Source: Aromatoleum toluvorans (GTDB lineage Bacteria; Pseudomonadota; Gammaproteobacteria; Burkholderiales; Rhodocyclaceae). Taken from it: 64,000 bases of DNA. Positions within the stretch are counted from its first letter, which is position 1, and the number at the start of each line of letters is the position of its first letter. Under the pieces are notes generated by a model. That model was not told the DNA's origin, ran no database searches, and saw nothing but the letters and a program-made list of their open reading frames with translations. Shown here piece after piece: positions 23,327-32,600 of this stretch. The DNA lies in contig NZ_WTVN01000023.1 of the NCBI RefSeq assembly GCF_012910905.1, forward strand, positions 1 through 64,000, read 5' to 3'. Position numbers and translations under genes: made by a program.

Positions 23327-24757
23327 TCATGCGCAGGGCATTGCATTTCCGGTGCCGGGGAGCACTTCCAGGTACGGGAAATACTGCCGGTCGGCGCCGA
23401 CGAGGTGTTGGGCGACGACGTCGTAGGCAAGGAACTCGAAGACGTCCGCCACCGGGACCTCGGCATCGTCCCGGGCGCGCTCGAACAGCCGGCCGGCCCG
23501 TTCGAGCAGCCGTCCGTGTTCGGCGGCGTGGGCTTCGCGTGCCGGAAAGCCGATGCTGCCGTGCAGGCGTTCCTCGTCCTCGAAGTGTGCGCGGATGTCC
23601 TCGACCAGCGCTTGCATCGCTTCCAGGACCTCGTCGCGCGCGGCGTGCGAGATGAGGGCATGCAGCAGCCGGTTGGCGTGCTCGAAGAGCTGCTGGTGCT
23701 GGCGGTCCACGTGCTCATTGCCGCTGCGGTAGCTGTCGCGCCAGATCAGCTGCACCGGCGAGCATGCCTGGCGCGTGCCGTCTGCCGCGTAGGCGGTGAA
23801 CGGGTCGAGGACGACGCGATTGCGCCCTGCGTTCTTGGCCCGGTACATCGCGCGGTCGGCGCGTCCGAGCCAGTGTTCCAGGCTTTCGCCGCAGCGGTAT
23901 TCGGCGACCCCGACGCTGATCGTGACCGGCCGGGCACTCGACAGTTGCGCTTCGGCGACGCGTGCGCACAGCTTGCGCGCGAGCAGTTCGGCTTCGCGCA
24001 GCGGCGTGTCGGGTGCGAGCACGACGAACTCCTCGCCGCCCCAGCGCGTGACCGTATCGGCGCGGCGGATGTCGCCGCGGATGCGGCGCACGAGTTCGAC
24101 GAGCACGTAATCGCCGACGGCGTGGCCGAACTGGTCGTTGATCTCCTTGAAGTGGTCCACATCGAGCACGAGCAGGGACGCGGCATGGCCGTGGCGTTCG
24201 GCACGGGACATTTCCAGCAGTGCGGCGTCTTCCAGGTGGCGGCGGTTCCATGCGCCGGTGAGGCGGTCGGTGTACGCGAGGCGCTCCATCTGTTCGAGGG
24301 CGTGCAGCAGCTCGGCGTGACGCGTATCGGCGTGTTCGGCGTGTTCGGCGGGGTTGGCGACGGTGCCCGTGCGGTTGCCGATCTCGGTGGCGATCATCCC
24401 CGCAGCGATGGTCCCGCCGTCGGCGCCGCGCAGCGGGAAACGCGTGACGAGAAAGCGGCGCGCTCGCCGCCCGACGATGGCGTCCTCCTCGCCGAAGGTG
24501 ACGGCAGTTGCGGCGTCGCCGCCGATGCGCAGGGCGCGCGGAACGCCGGCCGTGCGCAGAACGTCCTCCTCGTGGCGGCCCGGCAGGGATTCGGCGGGCA
24601 GGCCCAGCATCTGCGCGAAAGCGTCGTTGGCGTAGAGGTAGCTGCCGTCGTCGCCGCGAATGGCGATGAGTGCCGGTGACTGGGCAACGAGCGAATGCAC
24701 GAGGGACGCGTGAGCGTTCCCGACCGGGATATCCGTTTGGGCCAGGGATTCACTCAT
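23327..24757 (-). CDS. PAS-GGDEF diguanylate cyclase with C-terminal hemerythrin domain
   Basis: A 476-residue soluble protein. A PAS-like domain covers about 22-130. A GGDEF domain follows with an active GGEEF at 240-244 and a complete inhibitory I-site RxxD at 231-234, five residues before it. The C-terminus (about 337-465) is a bacteriohemerythrin with all expected ligands: H349, H354 or H360, H391, E395, H410, H414, H451 and D456. Hemerythrin binds oxygen at a di-iron site, so the protein should make c-di-GMP in response to oxygen or redox state. It sits beside the FNR-linked cytochrome cluster. It should sense oxygen directly through its own iron site. Confidence 0.93.
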   Translation of the reverse strand: MSESLAQTDIPVGNAHASLVHSLVAQSPALIAIRGDDGSYLYANDAFAQMLGLPAESLPGRHEEDVLRTAGVPRALRIGGDAATAVTFGEEDAIVGRRARRFLVTRFPLRGADGGTIAAGMIATEIGNRTGTVANPAEHAEHADTRHAELLHALEQMERLAYTDRLTGAWNRRHLEDAALLEMSRAERHGHAASLLVLDVDHFKEINDQFGHAVGDYVLVELVRRIRGDIRRADTVTRWGGEEFVVLAPDTPLREAELLARKLCARVAEAQLSSARPVTISVGVAEYRCGESLEHWLGRADRAMYRAKNAGRNRVVLDPFTAYAADGTRQACSPVQLIWRDSYRSGNEHVDRQHQQLFEHANRLLHALISHAARDEVLEAMQALVEDIRAHFEDEERLHGSIGFPAREAHAAEHGRLLERAGRLFERARDDAEVPVADVFEFLAYDVVAQHLVGADRQYFPYLEVLPGTGNAMPCA

Positions 24758-25051
24758 TCAAACCGTTTCCCGTGTGCGTGAGGACGAAACCGCACTCCGT
24801 TCAGTGGCTTGCGATTGAGCCGGATTCTAGCGGTATCGGGATCGCCGTGGCGTGATTCCGGTCACGCGCCCGGGTGGGCTGGAGCAGGCCACCGTCGGGG
24901 CAAAGCGCGGTATAGTCCGCTCCGTTCAGAACCACCGGGATTGCCTGTTTGTACGCCGTTTCCATCCGATTCCGAGTGCATGCCGCAGCCATGACGGGCA
25001 GGTGCGTGCAGGTGATCCGGCGGCAGGGAGGCTTCCACCGCAGGAGCGGCC

Positions 25052-26311
25052 ATGGTCGGTCATGAGGCGATGCGTCGCATCGACCGCTGGCTCGGTGTGC
25101 CGGTGTGTGCCGCGTTGTCGGGCACGCGGCGGATCGCGCGATGGTGGGGGGGAGGTGCGCCCGGGCGCGAGCAGGTGGTGCGGCGCGTGCTGTTCGTGCA
25201 GCTTGCCGAATCGGGGAGCATGGTCCTCGCCGATCCGGCGATGCGTGCGCTGACGGCGCGCAGCGGCGCACAGGCGTACTGCCTGACCTTCGCCCACAAC
25301 CGCGACAGTCTGGCGATCGCCGGTACGGTGCCGCCCGAGCGCGTGTTCTCGATCCGGACCGCCTCGCTCGGCGTGCTGATCGCGGATACCTGGCGATTCC
25401 TGCGCGAGCTGCGGCAGGCGCGCATCGACGCGATCGTCGACCTCGAACTGTTTTCGCGCCTGACGGCGGCGCTGTGCCTGCTCACCGGCGTGCGTCGCCG
25501 TGCCGGGTTCCATCGCTTCGACGGAGTCGGCCTGTATCGCGGCGATCTGTACACGCATCCGCTCGCGTTCAACCCGCAGCTGCACATGGCGCAGAACTAC
25601 CTGATGCTGGTCGAGGCGCTGTTCGCCGAAGGTGCACCGCGCGTGCCGGCGGCGATGCTGGTGCCGCGCGTGCGGCGGCGCGAGATCGGTGCCGCGGAAC
25701 TGTCGGCCGTGAAGGTGCGCCTGACACCGCTGATCGGTACCGAAATCGGCCGCGAGCGCCTGATCCTGGTGAATGCCAACGCGAGCGCCATGCTGCCGCA
25801 GCGGCGCTGGCCGCAGGCGCATTTCGTGGCCCTGGTGCGTGCGGCGCTCGGGCGTCATGCCGACGTGCGCGTGCTGCTGATCGGGGGCGAGGACGACCGG
25901 GCGACGACCGCGGCGATCGCAGCGCAGGTCGCCGATCCGCGCTGCGTGGATGTCGCGGGGCGCTTCGCGCTCGGCGAGCTGCCGGCGCTCTTCACGCTGG
26001 GGGAGGTGCTGATCAGCAACGACTCGGGGCCGGCGCATTTCGCGGCGGTCACGGCGCTACCGGTGATCGCGCTGTTCGGCCCCGAGACGCCGGTCCTGTT
26101 CCGCCCGCTGGGGGATGTGACCGTGGTCAGCGCGGGGCTCGCGTGCTCGCCGTGCGTGCATGCGGGCAATCAGCGGCGCACGCGCTGCGCGGACAACCAG
26201 TGCATGCAACGCATCTCCGTCGCCGAGGTGTTCGGCGAGCTGTGCCGCGTGCTCGATGCGCGGGCGGTGGGGGCGGTGCGAAGCGCCACGCTCGTGGAGG
26301 CCGGGGCGTGA
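25052..26311 (+). CDS. GT9-family (heptosyltransferase-like) glycosyltransferase
   Basis: A 419-residue protein of the ADP-heptose:LPS heptosyltransferase family. The N-domain has RRVLFVQLAESGSMVLADPA, where heptosyltransferases usually have a Gly-Asp pair, and the C-domain has ILVNANAS, VLLIGGEDDRATT, LFTLGEVLISNDSGPAHFAA and ALFGPETPVLF. The C-terminus has a Cys cluster (ACSPCVHAGN, CADNQCMQ) seen in a subset of GT9 proteins. A second in-frame ATG at 25070 is an alternative start. A TATAGT at 24911-24916 is a possible -10. The stop overlaps the aminotransferase GTG. It probably builds a surface polysaccharide or LPS core sugar; the sugar is unknown. Confidence 0.87.
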   Translation: MVGHEAMRRIDRWLGVPVCAALSGTRRIARWWGGGAPGREQVVRRVLFVQLAESGSMVLADPAMRALTARSGAQAYCLTFAHNRDSLAIAGTVPPERVFSIRTASLGVLIADTWRFLRELRQARIDAIVDLELFSRLTAALCLLTGVRRRAGFHRFDGVGLYRGDLYTHPLAFNPQLHMAQNYLMLVEALFAEGAPRVPAAMLVPRVRRREIGAAELSAVKVRLTPLIGTEIGRERLILVNANASAMLPQRRWPQAHFVALVRAALGRHADVRVLLIGGEDDRATTAAIAAQVADPRCVDVAGRFALGELPALFTLGEVLISNDSGPAHFAAVTALPVIALFGPETPVLFRPLGDVTVVSAGLACSPCVHAGNQRRTRCADNQCMQRISVAEVFGELCRVLDARAVGAVRSATLVEAGA

Positions 26312-27510
26312 TCCCGCGGCGGCGCATTCCGCTGGAGTGGGCGGATCTCGCGGACGCGTTGCGCGCGCTCGGGGGTTCGGCCGATGCCGCCGCGCAGGTC
26401 GCGGCCTTCGAACGCGCGTTCTCGGCCGAAGTCGGTGTGCCGCATGCGATTGCCACGGCGAGCGGCCGCGACGCGCTCGGCCTGATCCTCGACGGCATGG
26501 GACTGGGCGCGGGCGACGAGCTGGTGATCCCCGCCTACACGCTGGGCGAGCTGGTGCCGCTGGTGCAGGCGCGCGGCATCGTGCCGGTGCCGGCGGATGT
26601 CGATCCCGACACCTTCAACATGACGGCCGACAGCGTCGCGGCGCGTATCGGACCGCGCACGCGGGCGATTTTCGTCGTGCATCTGCTCGGCGCGCCGTGC
26701 GACATCCGCGGCATCTGCGCGCTGGCGGACGCGCGCGGCATCCCGGTGATCGAGGATTGCGCGCATGCGTTCGGCGCGCGCATCGATGGTCGCCCGGCCG
26801 GGAGCTTCGGCCGCGCGGCGCTCTTCAGCCTGGAGGCGACGAAGGCGGTCGCAGCCTTCGGCGGCGGGATCCTGGCGACGGCGGACGACGGGCTGGCCGC
26901 GGCGGTGCGGGCGCGGGTCGCGGGCCGCGCGCGGCGCGAATGGCCGGCGGTGCGCAAGATGCTGCTGAAATGCGTCGAGGAGTTCGCGGTGCGCAGTCCG
27001 GCGTACGCGATCGCCGCGCGCCTGATGTTCTCGCCGCGCAGCGCGGGCGGCTTCGACCGCCTGTACCGCCAGGCGCATGACCGGGTGCGCAGCCGCGCGG
27101 CGGCGTTCAGCGGCTTCCAGGCGCGGCTGGGGCTGCGCCGGCTCGCCCGCTCGGCCGCGCGCCAGCAGCGCCTCAATGCGCAGTGGGAGACGCTTGCGCG
27201 CAGCCTGCCGTCGCGCTTCCGCGTGCAGCGGCGCAGTGAGTGCGGCGAACCGGCCTTCTATAATTTCGTTGCGCGCTTCGACGGCGACATCGCCGCCTTG
27301 CGCGCCGCGGCGCAGCGCCGCGGGCTCGATCTGGGTATCGGCGGCGAAGTGATGGACGACACGGCGGCGATGCTCGGTTTTGCCGACTGCCCCGGCGCGG
27401 CGGCCGCGGCGGCGCAGGCGGTGCTGATTCCCTTGTACGACGGCCTGTCGGAACGGCGGTTGCGGCGGACGGTCGATATTCTCCACCGGCTCGCGGAGGA
27501 GCTCGAATGA
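26308..27510 (+). CDS. DegT/DnrJ/EryC1-type PLP aminotransferase
   Basis: A 400-residue protein starting at a GTG that overlaps the previous stop (GTGA). It has the sugar-aminotransferase plan: TASGRDALGLIL, VIPAYTLGELV, DVDPDTFNM, VIEDCAHAFGA, and the PLP lysine K179 in FSLEATKAVAAFGGG. The family makes amino sugars from 3- or 4-keto nucleotide sugars, or aminates other carbonyls. The usual SF.P.K motif is here SLEATK, so it is an atypical member and the substrate may not be a sugar. Coupled translation with the GT9 gene upstream and the radical SAM gene downstream places all three in one pathway. Confidence 0.85.
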   Translation: MIPRRRIPLEWADLADALRALGGSADAAAQVAAFERAFSAEVGVPHAIATASGRDALGLILDGMGLGAGDELVIPAYTLGELVPLVQARGIVPVPADVDPDTFNMTADSVAARIGPRTRAIFVVHLLGAPCDIRGICALADARGIPVIEDCAHAFGARIDGRPAGSFGRAALFSLEATKAVAAFGGGILATADDGLAAAVRARVAGRARREWPAVRKMLLKCVEEFAVRSPAYAIAARLMFSPRSAGGFDRLYRQAHDRVRSRAAAFSGFQARLGLRRLARSAARQQRLNAQWETLARSLPSRFRVQRRSECGEPAFYNFVARFDGDIAALRAAAQRRGLDLGIGGEVMDDTAAMLGFADCPGAAAAAAQAVLIPLYDGLSERRLRRTVDILHRLAEELE

Positions 27511-28925
27511 GTGACGTGCATCCGGTTGTCGTGCTGCGCATCGACCGCGAGGCGAGGCGTCATACCGGCCATCCGCGCCATCTGCATCCGGCGCTCGACC
27601 TGAAATACGTGCAGGCCCGGCTGGAGTCGGCGCTGAAGGTCCCGGTGCCGCTGCTCGACGGCTGGCTGGCGGACTTCTCCGTTGCGGCCTTCGTCGCGCA
27701 GGCGTTGGCGCTGCGGCCGCGCGTCGCGGTGATCCGCGCCGTGACCTGGTGCCTCGAGGAGTCGGTGCAGGTGGCGGCGGCGCTGCGTGCGGCAGGCATC
27801 GTCACGATTGCGGTCGGCCAGCAGGTGCAGCACGTCGCGCGCACGGGTTTCGCCGGCTGGGACGAGGCCTACGACCTCGCCATCGCGGGCGAGCCGGAGG
27901 AGGCGGCGCCCCGCCTTGTGCTGCGGGTGCTGGCGGGCGCAGACGTGGCGGCCCTGCGGGACGAATCCCGGCAGCGCATCGCGAGCGGCGCAATCGCCCT
28001 CGTCGCGGCGCCGGACGTGTTGCCGTGGCCGCAGGTTGCGCGCGAGGAGCTGACGGCCTACGCCTTTCCGTTCCCGGTGCGCGGGCGCCCGGTGTCGCGC
28101 TGGGCTTACGTGCTGACGGCGTGGGGATGCCCGCGTCCCTGCCGCCACTGCACGGCGATCGTGCGCAAGAGCGTCGGGCGGGACCTGCGCGTGCGCACCG
28201 TCGACGCGGTCGTCGACGAGGTGCTTGCGCTGAAGGACGCGGGCGCGCAGGCGATCGCCTTCGAGGACGATTCCCTGCTGGTGCATCGCGGCCGCTTCCT
28301 GCAGTTGGCCGATACGCTGGTGCGGCGCGGGGTGGCGCTGCCGTGGATGGCGAACGCGCGTCCCGACGAACTCGACGCCGAACGCGTCGCCGCGGCGTCC
28401 GAGGCCGGCGCGGTGTTGCTCAAGGTGGGGGTCGATAGCGGTTCGGCGCGCCTGATCGAGCGTCTGGGCAAGACAGCCGACGGCGCGGGCTGGATCGCGG
28501 CGACCGAGTCGGCGTTCGAACGCCTCGACCGCGCGGGTATCGGCTCGGTGGCGCTGTTCATGGTCGGCATGCCGGACGAGACCGAGGAGGACGCGGAGGA
28601 CACGCTCGCGCTGGCGCGGCGCATCCGCCCCGACTACCTGCAGATGCAGATCTACCGTCCGTATCCGGACGTGCCCCTGTGGGGAGAACTGCCCCGGCAG
28701 GTGCGCACGCATGGCGCGGACTACCATTACCTCGCGTCGGCGAGCAGCTGCAGCCGCATCCCGCCGGCGGCGGTGGCCGCCTTGCAGCGACGCTTCTATC
28801 GGACCTTCTATCTGCGCCCGGGCTTCGTCGCGCGGCATCTCGCGCGCCACTGGCGGCACTACCTGTCGAGCGCCGGACTGGCGCGCGCGCCCGGCGCGCT
28901 CGCCTATCTGCTGCGCGGCGCCTGA
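27507..28925 (+). CDS. Radical SAM enzyme of the GT9-DegT operon
   Basis: A 472-residue protein overlapping the DegT stop in an ATGA. The cluster motif is C208-PRP-C212-RH-C215, followed by EDDSLLVHRGRF, KVGVDSGSARLIERLGK and FMVGMPDETEEDAEDT, which matches B12-type radical SAM enzymes. The first 190 residues resemble a degenerate cobalamin domain (VAVIRAVTWCLEESVQVA). Its position last in a glycosyltransferase-aminotransferase operon suggests a modified lipid or saccharide product. A GC hairpin follows its stop directly. It resembles in kind, but is not a close copy of, the radical SAM protein at 17261-18853. Confidence 0.88.
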   Translation: MSDVHPVVVLRIDREARRHTGHPRHLHPALDLKYVQARLESALKVPVPLLDGWLADFSVAAFVAQALALRPRVAVIRAVTWCLEESVQVAAALRAAGIVTIAVGQQVQHVARTGFAGWDEAYDLAIAGEPEEAAPRLVLRVLAGADVAALRDESRQRIASGAIALVAAPDVLPWPQVAREELTAYAFPFPVRGRPVSRWAYVLTAWGCPRPCRHCTAIVRKSVGRDLRVRTVDAVVDEVLALKDAGAQAIAFEDDSLLVHRGRFLQLADTLVRRGVALPWMANARPDELDAERVAAASEAGAVLLKVGVDSGSARLIERLGKTADGAGWIAATESAFERLDRAGIGSVALFMVGMPDETEEDAEDTLALARRIRPDYLQMQIYRPYPDVPLWGELPRQVRTHGADYHYLASASSCSRIPPAAVAALQRRFYRTFYLRPGFVARHLARHWRHYLSSAGLARAPGALAYLLRGA

Positions 28926-28944
28926 GCCCGGCGCGCGGCCGGGC
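28926..28944 (+). terminator. GC hairpin after the radical SAM gene
   Basis: GCCCGGC-GCGCG-GCCGGGC is a perfect 7-base-pair stem with a 5-base loop. It starts immediately after the stop codon and lies between convergent genes. There is no T-run, so it may be Rho-assisted or only stabilize the 3' end. Confidence 0.45.
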
Positions 28945-28956
28945 CCGGGCGGGGGG

Positions 28957-29313
28957 TCAGTGGCCCGAGCAGCCGCAGCCGCCGCCACCGCCGCCGCAGC
29001 CACCGCCCTGGCGGGCCGGTGCCTGTGCCTGCGCCGGCGTCGATTCGGCGTCGCGCGGCTGCAGCTGGATGCGGAAGTCGATGACGATGTTGCCCGGTTC
29101 GCGCGCGACGTACTCGATCGCGACCTGCGCGCCGTAGCGCTGCTGGATCTGGCCGAGCAGCGGCAGGGGGTCGTGATCGTTCACGAAGCGCATCGTCTCG
29201 CCGTCCTCAAGCGATTCGAGGGCGCCGAAGATCGCGGCGTGGCGGAAGCGTTTGGCGACGCCGCGGGCGTCGAAGGGAAAGATCGCGTTGTCGAACATGG
29301 GAAGGTCGCTCAT
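28957..29313 (-). CDS. DUF2249 protein with Gly/Cys-rich tail
   Basis: A 118-residue protein. The DUF2249 core is visible as ALESLEDGETMRFVNDHDPLPLLGQIQQRYG with the usual L..GE...V.NDHDP.PL pattern (about residues 31-61). The tail is striking: after a linker it ends in alternating glycines and three cysteines plus a terminal His (GGGCGGGGGGCGCSGH), which could bind metal. DUF2249 proteins often lie in Anr/Dnr regulons of denitrifiers and are suspected redox or metal-handling proteins. An FNR-type box lies 83 bases upstream at the class II spacing. The function is unknown. Confidence 0.88.
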   Translation of the reverse strand: MSDLPMFDNAIFPFDARGVAKRFRHAAIFGALESLEDGETMRFVNDHDPLPLLGQIQQRYGAQVAIEYVAREPGNIVIDFRIQLQPRDAESTPAQAQAPARQGGGCGGGGGGCGCSGH

Positions 29314-29643
29314 GGCTGGGGTCTCCGGGGTGGGCGGTCAAATGGGGACCGCAGGGTGCCGATCGTAGGCGGCGCACATGCCCCGCGCCTTGAGCCAGAA
29401 CAAGAATCGGACCGCGTCGCACGACCCGGGAGCGCCGAATTGTTTCTTTTGGTGATATGACAATGTGCAGGTTCCGGGCGCCTGTGCTATCTTTCGGTAA
29501 AACAAGAACATATTCGAGATACGAGGATGAAGGAGCTTGGTCACCGTTCCGCCGGGGACTGCGGCCGGGATGTGGCCGTGACGACTGCCGTGCACGCAGG
29601 GCGCGGAGCGGTCCTGTCGAGGTGGGCATGAGCCGGGCGGTCG
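29314..29643. other. 330-base divergent intergenic region
   Basis: It separates the DUF2249 gene (minus) from the PAS-GGDEF-EAL gene (plus). It holds the FNR-type promoter for the minus gene at 29362-29403. An AT-richer island follows at about 29435-29530, with a loose inverted repeat ATTGT (29439-29443) and ACAAT (29460-29464). The AT-rich part is the likely promoter zone of the plus gene, but I cannot assign -35/-10 boxes with confidence. Confidence 0.5.
29362..29403 (-). promoter_or_regulatory. FNR/Anr-type class II promoter of the DUF2249 gene
   Basis: TTGAGCCAGAACAA at 29390-29403 matches TTGAT-N4-ATCAA at 8 of 10 positions. The minus-strand hexamer TACGAT at 29367-29362 has its center 32 bases away. 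This is the same spacing as at 18895-18936 and 20412-20453. The predicted start is near 29355, about 42 bases before the ATG. Confidence 0.5.
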
Positions 29644-32600
29644 ATGCGCGCTGACCCGTCCGCGGCAGCCCGCGAGCCGGGCGAGGCCCCGCCCGCGCGG
29701 AAAGGCATGCGGCTGGGCCTGCGCGGGCGCTATACGCTGTATGGCGCGGCGCTGACAACGCTCGTCGTCGTGGTGATGACGGCCTCGTCGTACTTCAACG
29801 CGCGCACGCTCGCGCACGGCATCGCCGAGGGGCACCTCGCGCAGATCGCCGCCTCCGTGTCGGAACGCATCGAACGGACCCTGGACCTCGCGCATCGCGA
29901 ACTGGCGGCCCTGGCGGAACAGCCGCTGCTGTCGAACGCCCTGCTCGATTCACAGGGGCGCGACACCTACCTGAGACCTTACCTCGCCCGGCATGCCTTG
30001 CCGGTCTCCATCGACTACAACCTGGTCCTGACCGACTACCGCGGCGAACCCGTCGCCGCCCGCAAGGGGCCGCGCAGCTACCGCAGCGAGGCCTGGCTGG
30101 CGGAGCGGGTGCTGCGCGGCGAGACGTATGCGGCCATCGACCGGCGCGGCACTGATGCGATCCTGCGCATCGCCGTGCCGATCCTGTTCAGCGCCACCGG
30201 CACGTTCGAGGGCGCACTGGTGTTCGAGGCCAATCTCAGCCAATGGCTGCTCGGTGCCGGCTCGCCCTTCGATCTGCAGGACGACGGCGTGATCGGCGTG
30301 GAGCTGGCCGCCGGGGGCACTCCGCTCGTGAAACGCGCCTTTCCCGGCGAATCGACGCGGCTGGTGTCGAGTTCGCGTACCGTCAAATCCGGGCCGCCGC
30401 TGTCCGAGCCGCTGCAGGTGAAGGTCAGCATGGACGCCGAGGTGTTCGAGCAGCCGATCGAGTCCCTGCTGATCGAGCATGTGGGGTGGGGCCTGATCGC
30501 GATCCTGCTGGTCGGGGCCGCCAACGGCGTGCTGGCGCGCGCGCAGACGCGCCGCATCGAGGAGCTGGCGCAGGAGGCGGGGGTGGTCGCGCTGACCGGG
30601 CTGTCGCGCCCGGGGTTCAGCCCGGGGCGCTTCGGCAACGACGAGGTCGGCGATCTCGCGGCCAGCATCGTGAGCCTGCTCGAGGTGCTGAAGGCGCACG
30701 AAAGCGAGCTGGAATCGCTGGTCGAGGAGCGCACCGCCGACCTCAACCGCGCGCAGGCGATCGCGCACGTCGGCAGCTGGGTGTACCTGCCACGCGCGCG
30801 CAAGCTGGAACTGTCGGCCGAGGCACGCCGCCTCTTCGCGCTCGCCGCGGACCGGCCGCTGTCGTGGCAGATCCTGCTCGAGGCCGTGCACGTCGAGGAC
30901 CGCGCCGCGGTGCGGCAGGCGTGGAAGCGGGTGATCGCGGGCGAAGCCTTCGACATCGAGCATCGCGTGGTGCTGGACGGCGAGGTCCGCTGGGTGCGCG
31001 AGATCGCCGAACGCATCCGGCTGCCGGGCGAGCCGCTGCGCTGCGTCGGCACGGTCGAGGACATCACCGTGCGGCGTCTGACCGAGGCGCGCATGCGCGA
31101 GGCGATGGTCGTGTTCTCGGCATCGAGCCAGGGGATCATGACGATGGATGCCGAAGGCACGATCACGTCGGTGAATCCCGCCTTTTGCCGCATCACCGGG
31201 TATTCGGCCAAGGAGGTGATCGGCCGCCAGTCCACCGTCTTCCGCTCCGAACGTCAGGAAGATGCCTTCCACGAGGCGATGTGGTCGGCGCTGCGGAGCG
31301 TCGGCGAGTGGGAGGGCGAGATCTGGAACCGGCGCCGCAGCGGCGAGAGCTACCCGCAGTGGCTCACGATGTCGGCGGTGCGCGGCGAGGGGGGCGACAT
31401 CGTCGAATACGTCGCGCTGTTCAGCGACATCACCGAGCGCAAGCAGCACGAGGACGAGATCTGGCGCCAGGCGAACTTCGATGCGCTGACCGGGCTCGCG
31501 AACCGCAGCCTGCTGTACGACCGCCTCGACCGCGCGCTGGCGCAGGCACGGCGCAAGGGCTGCAGGGCGGGGCTGCTGTTCCTCGATCTCGATGGCTTCA
31601 AGTGGGTGAACGACACGCTCGGCCACGACGTCGGCGACGAGCTGCTGGTCGAGGTCGCGCGCCGCCTGCAAGGCTGCGTGCGCGAGCAGGACACGGTGGC
31701 GCGCCTGGGCGGCGACGAGTTCACGATCGTCGTCGGCGAACTGCGGGACACCGAGGACCTGCGCACGGTGGGCGACAAGGTGCTGGGGGTGCTGGCCGAG
31801 CCGATCGTGCTCGCGGGCTCGCGCCACCAGATCTCGGGGAGCATGGGCATCACGGTGTACCCGGACGACGGCGAGGACGTGCAGAGCCTGCTGCGCAACG
31901 CCGACATCGCGATGTACAAATCCAAGCAGAACGGCAAGAACCGCTTCCACTTCTACGCGCGCGAGATGCAGTCCGACGCGCTCAAGCGCATGCAGATCGA
32001 GGCGGACCTGCGCGCGGCGCTCGCGCAGAGCGAGTTCACCCTCGAATACCAGCCCATCGTCGCGGCCGACAGCGGCGAACTGTTCGGCGCCGAGGCGCTG
32101 ATCCGCTGGCTGCATCCCGAGCGCGGAGCGGTGGCGCCCGCCGATTTCGTGCCGGTGGCGGAGGACAGCGGCCTGATCGTGCCGATCGGGACCTGGGTGC
32201 TGCGCGAGGCGGTGCGCCAGATGCACGAATGGAACCAGCGCGGCCATGTCCTGCCGCATCTGGCCGTGAACGTGTCGGGCGTGCAGTTCCGCGATCCGGC
32301 GCTGCCTGCGCTGATCGCGGACGTGCTGGACGATCATGCCGTGGCGTCGGGCGCGCTGACGCTGGAAATCTGCGAGTCGGTGATGGTCGATGCGAACAGC
32401 GCCACCGAGATGCGCATGCGCGCACTGAAGGAGCTGGGTGTCGACTATTCGCTGGACGACTTCGGCACGGGCTTCTCGTCGCTGTCCTACCTGAAGCGCT
32501 TCCCGGTCGATATCGTGAAGATCGACCGCAGCTTCGTGCGCGACTGTCCCGACGACCGCAGCGACGCGCACCTGGTCGAGGCGATCATCAACATGGCGCA

